Assembly (NCBI GenBank): GCA_910585405.1
Contig: CAJUDO010000027.1
Span: forward strand, 1 to 36,351
Length of the DNA stretch: 36,351 nucleotides
Source: an uncultured Peptococcaceae bacterium
GTDB lineage: Bacteria; Bacillota; Peptococcia; Peptococcales; Peptococcaceae
Reading direction: 5' to 3'
Positions 14,847 through 21,386 of this stretch are shown one piece after another. Each line of letters starts with the position of its first letter. The stretch's first letter is position 1. The position numbers were made by a program, and so were the translations under genes. The notes under the pieces were generated by a model. It was not told the origin of the DNA. It worked only from the letters and a program-made list of their open reading frames with translations, and searched no databases.

Positions 14847-14965
14847 AATAAGCAGTAGACGACGAAAGTTAAAGTATGAGATTATACAGCTCCTTCATTC
14901 TAAAAGGCTGTATCAGCCAATAATACTATATGGCTTTGGCTACGGTTTTGAATCCAATAATTTCT

Positions 14966-15598
14966 TTACATATATTCTGTATTAACTAAAGTGCTCTTAC
15001 CTGTTGAATCAATTAAATATGTTTCGCTTTTATATGGAGCATCATCTTCCACATTCAATAAATTATCTGGCAAGTTCCCTTTATAGTAATCAATTCTTAT
15101 CTTTGCAGCAATATTTTTACACGCTCTACACGTTGCTGTTTCTTCAGTGCTATATCCATCAATTCTATAATAACGATGCTGTATTACTTCATCATAGGAA
15201 ATGAGTGGAGCGATATAGCCTTTCACATATTCTCCTACTTCTAAAGGCGCAGAATTTTGACTCGCAGATGTTGTAACTGATACTCCAATTTCAAAACCAA
15301 CATTGGCTTCAATCACCTTCACCGGAACTTTTACCGTACCTGAAATGCTGGACGTATAGCTAGCACTCCCTCCAACCGTTGAATACTCGCCGGCACGCTT
15401 GGCCGGATTCCCTTCATAACATAACTTATACGAACCCACTACTTGTGTTGCATTATGTTTTACTGATTTCACTCCCCAATCTGTGTAATAGCCATCTGTT
15501 TGAGGCTGTATGCTTTCTGCAAATGCCGGCATTCCCACGCTCATTGCCATTGCTGCAGTTAAAACTGTTGCAATTATTTTTTTCATTGTTCTTCTCAT
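14966..15598 (-). CDS. Secreted protein of unknown function
   Basis: 210 residues from the ATG at 15598, with AAAGGAG upstream; the open frame runs to 15664 but without a ribosome site. The signal peptide is classical: MRRTMKK, a hydrophobic stretch, then PAFA before ES (cut near residue 29). The mature part has many Ser/Thr/Gly strands (YSTVGGSASYTSSISGTVKV) and one CRAC pair near residue 158, so a single disulphide or metal site is possible. No family is recognised. It follows the secreted-protein gene at 15724 by 125 bases and may be co-transcribed from the sigma-type promoter at 16184-16214. Confidence 0.75.
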   Translation of the reverse strand: MRRTMKKIIATVLTAAMAMSVGMPAFAESIQPQTDGYYTDWGVKSVKHNATQVVGSYKLCYEGNPAKRAGEYSTVGGSASYTSSISGTVKVPVKVIEANVGFEIGVSVTTSASQNSAPLEVGEYVKGYIAPLISYDEVIQHRYYRIDGYSTEETATCRACKNIAAKIRIDYYKGNLPDNLLNVEDDAPYKSETYLIDSTGKSTLVNTEYM

Positions 15599-15723
15599 AA
15601 AAGTCACATCTCCTTTTTGATTGTAAAGTTGGGGACGGTTTGCCACGTTTGCCGATATGCACACCGAGAAACATGCAGCAAACCATCCTGATGAACTATT
15701 GCTTCCTTTTGTCGATACGCTAC

Positions 15724-16161
15724 TTACGAGCTATACACGATCTGAGTTTCTGACTGGCTGCCTTCCCATATTGTCATGGTTGCTTTCAGACGGTAGGTAT
15801 TCCCTTGTGTGATTGTATAGGTTTCCTTCACTCTCGCACTGTAGCTGTCTTCTGTGATGGTCCAGATTTTTACCGGAATCCAACTGCTGCCGTTTTTCAC
15901 CTGCAGTTCCGCAATGATTTTTGCCTTTGTGGCAGTATTGACATTCCCTGAAACATAGCAGTCCACAATTGCCGTTGTTCCTTGCACATTCAAATCACAT
16001 TCCCAATCCTCAATATACTGCATATGTGGCGCGATTCCTGTTTCCTGCTGACAGATTACAGGGATTGCGGCAGTTTCCGCCCAGGAAACTGCCGGTGTTA
16101 ACGTTAGCACCGTCGCGCCCAGACAGATTGTAGCGAGTACCTCTTTTGTTTTTCTTTGCAT
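15724..16161 (-). CDS. Small secreted beta-rich protein (DUF6147-like)
   Basis: 145 residues from the ATG at 16161, with GGGGG 8 bases before; a GTG at 16170 would lie on the ribosome site. Signal peptide: MQRKTKEVLATICLG..., cut after SWA near residue 29. The mature part is a single Ig-like domain (DLNVQGTTAIVDCYVSGN, then WIPVKIWTITEDSYSA and the YTITQGNTYRLKATMTIW strands) with two or three Cys. Its length and pattern recall small secreted proteins of clostridia filed as DUF6147; I am recalling this, not checking it. The promoter upstream is almost identical to that of the ECF sigma gene, so it is a probable target of that sigma factor. Confidence 0.78.
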   Translation of the reverse strand: MQRKTKEVLATICLGATVLTLTPAVSWAETAAIPVICQQETGIAPHMQYIEDWECDLNVQGTTAIVDCYVSGNVNTATKAKIIAELQVKNGSSWIPVKIWTITEDSYSARVKETYTITQGNTYRLKATMTIWEGSQSETQIVYSS

Positions 16162-16183
16162 GTTCTTCACCCCCTTCTATTAC

Positions 16184-16214
16184 TCTATATCAAAATAAAA
16201 GGGCGATTTCGGAC
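16184..16214 (-). promoter_or_regulatory. ECF-type promoter of the secreted-protein gene
   Basis: On the minus strand GTCCGAAATCG (16214-16204), a 14-base spacer ending TTTTATTTTGA and TATAGA (16189-16184). The same 11-base motif, the same 14-base spacing and the same TTTATTTTGATATA stretch occur before the sigma-factor gene. There is no TTGACA-like -35, so a sigma other than SigA is likely. Confidence 0.75.
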
Positions 16215-16253
16215 AAATTTTTCAAAAATTTTTTATTTTTTCTAATTTTTTCA

Positions 16254-16292
16254 AAAAAAGATTGTCAGCCTCCTTTTCAGATAACTGACAAT
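16254..16292 (-). terminator. Terminator of the sigma/anti-sigma operon
   Basis: On the minus strand ATTGTCAG and CTGACAAT pair over 8 bp with a 16-base loop, then CTTTTTTTG. It lies 7 bases after the anti-sigma stop codon. Confidence 0.85.
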
Positions 16293-16298
16293 TCGTTT

Positions 16299-17000
16299 TT
16301 AGTACTTGAGAACAAGACTTTCCAGTATTTTTTCTAATTCCTCCTGCCCCAAATTACATTTTCCAAAAATATGATAGGAGTCATACAGCCAGATATAGGA
16401 AATTCGATCTTCTTTGTAGATCAACTCCAGCGTTGCGCCACGAAACAGCTTTGTTTCTATATTGGCATTCTCCGTATCTACCCCAAATGTAAATCTATCG
16501 TTTTCTGTTACAATTCTTTGGTCCAAAATAAAATATTGCATCCCATTGCGGTATAAGAGGTGCAGCTCGCTCTCATCTTCATATTTTTCTGCCAGTTCCA
16601 TCCCCTCCGGCAGATAGCCGATTTCCAGCGGAACAAAGGCCGTGCCTTCCGATACGGTGGAGTGATAGCGGTATTCAGTGTATTCGGTCACAACATATCG
16701 CACCGCTTCCATCAGCTTGGCACAGCCGGCCTGTACCGTTTCCGGCGCGACAAGACAGGTCAAAAGGAAGCAGAGAAGAACAGCAGCAGCGCCTCGCCGA
16801 GCATAATAGGGCCAGCCCAGATGAACTGCATAGGGTGCAAGTTCTCCGCGCTCCACTCTGTCCAGCAGCGTTTCCATCTCCTGCTCAAACTGCTGGGAAA
16901 AACAATGCCGGGGACACGCGTCCTTGTCAGGCAGAGAAGCCAACTCCATGGCGTCGGCCAGCACCGCCGCCCGACGCAGTGTTTCCTCCGTCAGCTTCAT
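16299..17000 (-). CDS. Probable membrane anti-sigma factor with DUF4367-type outer domain
   Basis: 233 residues. The N-terminal ~65 residues are helical and cytoplasmic, one membrane helix lies at about 70-87, and the rest is outside. The outer part begins with FVPLEIGYLPEGMELAEKYE and ends with a small strand-helix unit (SYHIFGKCNLGQEELEKILESL), the pattern of DUF4367 domains, which are common in sigma-linked membrane proteins of Bacillota. Starting three bases after the sigma gene, it almost certainly binds and inhibits that sigma. The N-terminal CPRHCF pair might sense redox or metal (ZAS-like), but the spacing does not match the classical HxxxCxxC motif. Confidence 0.82.
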   Translation of the reverse strand: MKLTEETLRRAAVLADAMELASLPDKDACPRHCFSQQFEQEMETLLDRVERGELAPYAVHLGWPYYARRGAAAVLLCFLLTCLVAPETVQAGCAKLMEAVRYVVTEYTEYRYHSTVSEGTAFVPLEIGYLPEGMELAEKYEDESELHLLYRNGMQYFILDQRIVTENDRFTFGVDTENANIETKLFRGATLELIYKEDRISYIWLYDSYHIFGKCNLGQEELEKILESLVLKY

Positions 17001-17003
17001 CTC

Positions 17004-17534
17004 TTACACCTCCTTCAATTGCTTCGCCAGCTGTTTTTTCCCTCTGGCCAGCAGCTTCTCCACTTTGGCCACACTGCAATCCAGTATGGCGGCAATCTCC
17101 CGATTGTTATAGCCCTGGGAATATTTCAGCACGATGGCCTGCCGATAAGGCAACGGCAATTCTAATATGGCTTCGGCAATCATCCTGTCTGATTCCTCGC
17201 TGGTATAAACCATAGACTCCACATCCTCCATCCCCACGGTACGATTGTATTCCTTCTGCGCTTTATGATACAGATTGATAGCTGTACGCTCTGCGATAGT
17301 CACCATCAGCCGCTTTGTGCGCGCAGACGCTACTTCTCCCACCATGCTCATATTTTTTGCTGCATGCAGAAAGCTGATATTGACCGCATCTTCTGCCAGT
17401 TGCACATCATGCAGCCGTTTGTGTGCACAATAAAACATCAAATCCTTGTACTGCCAATATAATCGCTCAAATTTTTCTTTTTCTGAGATATCCTCAATCA
17501 ACGCAAGACATACCGTCAGGATTCTCAATCCCAT
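17004..17534 (-). CDS. ECF-type RNA polymerase sigma factor
   Basis: 176 residues from the ATG at 17534. A GTG at 17537 and a TTG at 17528 are also open; the site GAGAGG is closest to normal spacing for the TTG, so the start is uncertain. Region 2 covers about 20-90 (FERLYWQYKDLMFYCAHKRL ... AEDAVNISFLHAAKN) and region 4 about 118-172, with the helix-turn-helix YNNREIAAILDCSVAKVEKLLARGK. There is no region 3 or region 1.1, as expected of a group 4 sigma. It is co-transcribed with its anti-sigma and preceded by a promoter that it probably recognises itself, giving autoregulation. Confidence 0.88.
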   Translation of the reverse strand: MGLRILTVCLALIEDISEKEKFERLYWQYKDLMFYCAHKRLHDVQLAEDAVNISFLHAAKNMSMVGEVASARTKRLMVTIAERTAINLYHKAQKEYNRTVGMEDVESMVYTSEESDRMIAEAILELPLPYRQAIVLKYSQGYNNREIAAILDCSVAKVEKLLARGKKQLAKQLKEV

Positions 17535-17558
17535 CACCTCTCAAATTCCTTTCATAAC

Positions 17559-17589
17559 ATTATATCAAAATAAATCGACGATTTCGGAC
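17559..17589 (-). promoter_or_regulatory. Probable autoregulated ECF-type promoter
   Basis: On the minus strand GTCCGAAATCG (17589-17579), 14 bases, TATAAT (17564-17559). It shares about 55 bases of near identity, including the poly-A/T flank, with the promoter at 16184-16214. The -10 is also good for SigA, so basal expression is possible. Confidence 0.75.
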
Positions 17590-17626
17590 AAAGTTTTCAA
17601 AAAAATTTTTTTCTTGCTTTTCTATT

Positions 17627-17989
17627 TTTTTTGCTACCCATTGGCGTGTTACTTTGGCAAGGCCCAAAGTAACCAAAAGCCAAGCGGGGGGTTTCGATTC
17701 CCCCCGTGCCCCCTAAACGACCCCTGCGGGGAGCTAAAACACAAAACTGTAGCAAGTGCTCTATGCCGCAAAATTCCTCGCTGCCGCCTCATGGGTTTCA
17801 TTCTCCCCGCTATCTTTGCCCAACATTCCGACTTGCGCCCCACCAGAAAAGCGTGGGGTGTGGAGAAATCTGCAGGATGTCTGCAAAGCCGGACGAAGTC
17901 CAGAGCGATGCAGACAGACAAAGATTTGTCCAGAACCACGGAGGAATAGGGCAAAGGATAGCAAAAAAATGCGAAGGGGTAGCAAAAAA
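17627..17989. mobile_element. MITE-like element: GC-rich hairpin cluster bounded by a 13-bp inverted repeat
   Basis: TTTTTTGCTACCC (17627-17639) and GGGTAGCAAAAAA (17977-17989) are perfect inverted repeats. Both are flanked by TA (17623-17624, beyond two extra T; 17990-17991), as in elements that target TA. The interior is far richer in GC than its surroundings and packed with hairpins: 10-bp GTTACTTTGG/CCAAAGTAAC (17648-17673), 7-bp CGGGGGG/CCCCCCG (17685-17706) and CCCCAC/GTGGGG (17838-17858). Open frames of 78-119 codons occur in several frames on both strands but have no convincing ribosome sites, so I treat them as non-coding. This fills most of the gap 17538-18089. A structured RNA gene is the main alternative. 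Confidence 0.5.
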
Positions 17990-18063
17990 TAAGCTGCTGC
18001 CATAGCAATAAAGTATGACAACAGCTTACCCGCGGAGAGTTATTAAATTTTATTAAAAGCGCT

Positions 18064-18083
18064 GCTTTTCACCATTGAAAAGC
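18064..18083 (-). terminator. Possible terminator of gltX
   Basis: A 7-bp perfect stem GCTTTTC/GAAAAGC with a 6-base loop, followed on the minus strand by AGCGCTTTTAAT. The stem is AT-rich and the T run short. Confidence 0.4.
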
Positions 18084-18089
18084 AAATAG

Positions 18090-19739
18090 CTAGTTCAATG
18101 CGGCAATGGCATTGTTTATCCGTCTTGCAACCTCTTCCACACCTAAAATCTGCTGCACTTCCCACAGGTCAGGGGAATTGGTACGGCCGGTCAGAGCAAT
18201 TCGGATGACGCCGCTGACATGGCCCACATGTCCTTTGTACTGGTCGGGATTTTTCTTGAAATCTTTTGGCTTTGCCGCATAGCCCAATTCCTGTGCCAGA
18301 AGCCGTACTTTGCCAAACCAAGCGTCATTGTCATCCTCATAGACATAGCCCTGCAGGTATTCGCGCAGAATAGTCACACAATCTTCTTTGGATACTTCCG
18401 CAGGATAGGAATCGGTAATCTCAAAGGTTTCCGGGAAAATATAGGCGCTGAATTTGGCAATCTGCGCACCGTACACCAGGTCCTTGCGAGGTTTATCCCC
18501 GGAGCGGCCGATATCAAAGGCTTTTTTCGCCATATCTGCATGGTCTGTCAAAATCTGCGCATAAGCGGTATCGTATTCTTTGGCCCAGGCCAACACAAAT
18601 TCATAAATTTCTTCCACAGTCAGCTGCAGAAAAATTGTCTGGGAAATATCGTTTAGCTTTTCCAAGTCAAATAACGCGCCGCTGCGCCCCATCTTATCTA
18701 CGGTAAACTCAAATTCGCTGTCTGCTGCTGTAGGATGTTCCAAACGCCATTCTTCATAGTTGGAATTCAAAATGGTGAGCAGATATTCCTTCACGGCCAG
18801 CGGGTGATAGCCCAAGCTACGATAATAGTTCAAGCCCAGCTCCGGGTCCTTCCGTTTGGAAAGCTTTCTTCTGCCTTCGCCTTCTTTTTTCATCAGATGG
18901 GCGGTGTGACAGTACAATGGATGTTCCCAGCCCATCGCTGCAAACAAGGCCAGATGCATAGGCAACGTGGAAAGCCATTCTTCACCGCGCAGCAAATGGG
19001 TCGTACCCATCAGATGGTCATCCACTACATGGGCAAAATGATAAGTCGGCAACCCTGTCGCTTTCAAGACCACAAAATCCATATTGTTGGCTGGCAGTAC
19101 CAACGGGCCGCGAATACCGTCCACCAATCCGACTGTTTCGCCATCCTGCACCATAGCCTTAAAGCGCAGAACCCAGGGTTTTCCCTCTGCCAGATTTTTT
19201 TCAATCTGCTCCATAGTCAAAAACCGGTCTCTGGCCCATTTTCCATAATAACCGGTCTGCTCCTTCTGCGCTTCCTGCTGATTACGAATCTCTGCCAAAT
19301 CTTCTTCTGTGCAGAAGCAGGGATAGGCCAAGCCTTTTTTCACCAGTTCTCTGGCATATACCTGATAGAGCTCTTTGCGCGCGCTCTGGCGGTAGGGCCC
19401 ATAGGCTCCCTTTTCCCCATCAATCAATGCGCCCTCGTCAAAATCCACGCCAAAATATTGTAAGCCATTGATAATTTCTTCTACCGCCCCGGGCACTTCC
19501 CGTTTTTCATCAGTGTCCTCGATGCGCAGATAAAATACGCCGCCGCTCTGATTGGCCAGCTTCATATCTGCATATGCGCCGTACAAATTGCCTAGATGAA
19601 TAAAACCTGTAGGACTGGGCGCCAGTCTGGTCACCATGGCACCGGAAGCCAATTGACGCTGGGGATACTTCGCCTCTATGTCATCTACTGTCAAACTCAG
19701 ATTTGGGAATAAAATTTCTGCTAATTTCAGATTGTCCAC
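18090..19739 (-). CDS. gltX: Glutamyl-tRNA synthetase
   Basis: 549 residues, a class I aminoacyl-tRNA synthetase. The HIGH motif is HLGN (48-51) within RLAPSPTGFIHLGN, and the KMSKS motif is KLSKR (292-296). LRIEDTDEKRE (71-81) is the Glu-specific signature after the Rossmann entry. It is somewhat longer than the usual ~485 residues, like the ~550-residue form found in several clostridia. It starts with GTG at 19739, preceded by AAAGGAG. Because gatCAB is present and no GlnRS is seen, this enzyme probably also charges tRNA-Gln with Glu for later amidation. A tRNA-Glu gene lies 67 bases upstream in the same direction, separated by a terminator. Confidence 0.95.
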   Translation of the reverse strand: MDNLKLAEILFPNLSLTVDDIEAKYPQRQLASGAMVTRLAPSPTGFIHLGNLYGAYADMKLANQSGGVFYLRIEDTDEKREVPGAVEEIINGLQYFGVDFDEGALIDGEKGAYGPYRQSARKELYQVYARELVKKGLAYPCFCTEEDLAEIRNQQEAQKEQTGYYGKWARDRFLTMEQIEKNLAEGKPWVLRFKAMVQDGETVGLVDGIRGPLVLPANNMDFVVLKATGLPTYHFAHVVDDHLMGTTHLLRGEEWLSTLPMHLALFAAMGWEHPLYCHTAHLMKKEGEGRRKLSKRKDPELGLNYYRSLGYHPLAVKEYLLTILNSNYEEWRLEHPTAADSEFEFTVDKMGRSGALFDLEKLNDISQTIFLQLTVEEIYEFVLAWAKEYDTAYAQILTDHADMAKKAFDIGRSGDKPRKDLVYGAQIAKFSAYIFPETFEITDSYPAEVSKEDCVTILREYLQGYVYEDDNDAWFGKVRLLAQELGYAAKPKDFKKNPDQYKGHVGHVSGVIRIALTGRTNSPDLWEVQQILGVEEVARRINNAIAALN

Positions 19740-19776
19740 ACTATTCTCTCCTTTGAAGCATTTTAAGCCATAAATA

Positions 19777-19802
19777 AAACGAACGCATACCTACGTTCGT
19801 TT
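19777..19802 (-). terminator. Terminator between tRNA-Glu and gltX
   Basis: On the minus strand AAACGAACG and CGTTCGTTT pair over 9 bp around TAGGTATG, then TATTT. It starts 5 bases after the tRNA 3' end. Read-through would carry transcription into gltX, whose start lies 38 bases on. Confidence 0.8.
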
Positions 19803-19806
19803 AAAA

Positions 19807-19878
19807 TAGCTCGTAGGGGAATTGAACCCCTGATTCCACCGTGAGAGGGTGGCGTCTTAACCACTTGACCAACGAGCC
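19807..19878 (-). tRNA. tRNA-Glu, anticodon CUC
   Basis: The minus strand folds as a full cloverleaf: acceptor GGCTCGT/ACGAGCT (G1-U72 wobble), a D arm with GTGGTTAA, anticodon stem CCACC/GGTGG with loop CTCTCAC (anticodon CTC), and T arm AGGGG-TTCAATT-CCCCT. The discriminator is A, and CCA is not encoded. CUC reads GAG codons. Confidence 0.93.
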
Positions 19879-19901
19879 GTATCCATTTGATGTCGTATAA
19901 T

Positions 19902-19930
19902 ATTATAGAGCTTTTATCTCCATTAATCAA
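19902..19930 (-). promoter_or_regulatory. Promoter of tRNA-Glu
   Basis: On the minus strand TTGATT (19930-19925), 17 bases, TATAAT (19907-19902): a perfect -10 and spacer, with a -35 of four of six. It starts transcription about 15-20 bases before the tRNA 5' end. The remaining gap to 20041 is AT-rich and I see nothing else in it. Confidence 0.8.
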
Positions 19931-20041
19931 GTCATTTCGCAAAAGAATTTTTCCTGCAACCATAATTTTTATTAATTCGGTGTCTTATTGGCAATCTTTC
20001 ATCACTTACCATCGCTTTTTTGCGTTTTTGCGGCGAAAAAA

Positions 20042-20089
20042 GCAACAGGATTGGCTATCTCAGCAGATGAGATACACCAATCCTGTTGC
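20042..20089 (-). terminator. Strong terminator of the yajQ-ccpN-like unit
   Basis: Perfect 13-bp outer arms (GCAACAGGATTGG / CCAATCCTGTTGC) plus an inner 7-bp TATCTCA/TGAGATA stem, followed on the minus strand by TTTTTTCG. It lies 99 bases after the CcpN-like stop. Confidence 0.92.
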
Positions 20090-20187
20090 CGTTAAGTTCT
20101 TTATTTTCTAAAAATATTTTTATCAGCCTGGATTTAAGCTGAAAGCCTTTTTCCGCAGCTATGTATTCCTGAAAGGACGGGCGCCTG

Positions 20188-20814
20188 CTATTCGCCCTGT
20201 CCCAAACTCACAAAAGCCTTGGCAATATTGGTTTTGGTCACGCGGCCCACTACCTGCAGCTGGCCGTTTTCGCGATCCCGCACCACCGGCATACCGTCAA
20301 TCTGTCGGTCAATCATGCGTTTGGCTACTTCCCAAAGACTCTCGTCTTCATAAGCCACTACAATATTGGGCATCCGTGTCATGATCACACCGATGGGCAG
20401 CTGATTGATATCGGCTTTTCCGATTGCAATCTTGAGCATATCCTTGCGGGAACTGATTCCCTCCAGCTCCTGCGCTTCATTCACCACAAAAATGGTACCC
20501 ACATCTTCTACAAAGATGCGCACAATACAATCATACACAGATGTGGACTCGCTGACCATCACCGGCTGAGACTGATAATCGCTTACTTTCAAATCCCGCA
20601 TACGCTCATACATACTAAAAGGATTTTGTTCGCCTTTATAATAATAGCCCACACGGGGTCTTGCCTCTAACAGGCCAATCTGCGTGAGGAAAGCCAAATC
20701 GGGACGGAGAGAAGCCCGGGTCAGATTCAGCTTTTCGGCCACCCGCTCCCCTGTGATGGGACCGTTTTCCTTTACAATTTCTATAATTTTTTCCTGTCGC
20801 TCGTTGAGTTGCAT
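20188..20814 (-). CDS. CcpN-like transcriptional regulator (HTH plus two CBS motifs)
   Basis: 208 residues from the ATG at 20814, with GGAGGTG 6 bases upstream. A winged helix occupies the first ~60 (MQLNERQEKIIEIVKENGPI ... LTRASLRPDLAFLTQIGLL). Then two CBS motifs: about 75-130 (YQSQPVMVSESTSVYDCIV ... LEGISSRKDML) and 140-200 (GVIMTRMPNIVVAYEDESL ... VVGRVTKTNI). The length and order match CcpN (YqzB) of Bacillus subtilis, which represses gluconeogenic genes during glycolytic growth and binds nucleotides through its CBS pair. In Bacillus it sits with the PPDK regulator gene yqfL, whereas here the neighbour is yajQ. The name is by similarity; the targets are unknown. Confidence 0.88.
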   Translation of the reverse strand: MQLNERQEKIIEIVKENGPITGERVAEKLNLTRASLRPDLAFLTQIGLLEARPRVGYYYKGEQNPFSMYERMRDLKVSDYQSQPVMVSESTSVYDCIVRIFVEDVGTIFVVNEAQELEGISSRKDMLKIAIGKADINQLPIGVIMTRMPNIVVAYEDESLWEVAKRMIDRQIDGMPVVRDRENGQLQVVGRVTKTNIAKAFVSLGQGE

Positions 20815-20828
20815 GGTGTTCACCTCCA

Positions 20829-21326
20829 CTAAGACCGGAAATTACTAAACTGCAGTTCCACACCATAATCCTGACTTCTCAAAAATGCAATCACAGCCTG
20901 CAAATCATCAATCTTTTTCCCACTGACGCGTACCTGATCATCCTGCAGCTGCGCCTGTACCTTTACTTTTAAGTTCTTAATATCTTTGGTAATCTTTTTG
21001 GCCACATCCGCTTCAATTCCCTGCTTCACGCGAATAATCTGGCGCACCATACCGCCTGCGGCCGGCTCCACTTTGCCATATTCCAGATTTTTAATCGCAA
21101 CGCCCCGTTTGATAAATTTGCTCTGCAGGATATCCACAATATTGCGCATACGGGTATCGTCCTCTGTAACAATTTTGATGGCATTGCCGTTTTCAATCTC
21201 CACGACGCTCTTACTGCCTTTGAAGTCAAAACGCTGGGTGATTTCTTTTACTGTCTGATTCACTGCATTGCTTACTTCCTGCATATCCACCTCAGACACT
21301 ACATCAAAACTCGGTTCCTTTGCCAT
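20829..21326 (-). CDS. yajQ: YajQ-family nucleotide-binding protein (UPF0234)
   Basis: 165 residues, the family length. The start MAKEPSFDVVSEVDMQEVSN and the block RFDFKGSKSVVEIEN are family signatures, as are QFSNFR at the end and the two ferredoxin-like halves with IKNLEYGK in the middle. Members bind nucleotides (ATP/GTP, and c-di-GMP in Xanthomonas). The role in Bacillota is unclear. GGGAGGA precedes the ATG. It is 14 bases upstream of the CcpN-like gene and probably in the same transcript. Confidence 0.93.
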   Translation of the reverse strand: MAKEPSFDVVSEVDMQEVSNAVNQTVKEITQRFDFKGSKSVVEIENGNAIKIVTEDDTRMRNIVDILQSKFIKRGVAIKNLEYGKVEPAAGGMVRQIIRVKQGIEADVAKKITKDIKNLKVKVQAQLQDDQVRVSGKKIDDLQAVIAFLRSQDYGVELQFSNFRS

Positions 21327-21386
21327 AAGTCGTATCCTCCCTGTGTTTTTTTCGTGATATATTTTGTATTTTATTTTTTAATTATG

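Noticed and set aside
17649..18021. Open frames of 78-119 codons on both strands in the GC-rich segment
   Set aside because: Several frames are open at once, none has a good ribosome site, and the segment is full of hairpins; the openness follows from base composition.
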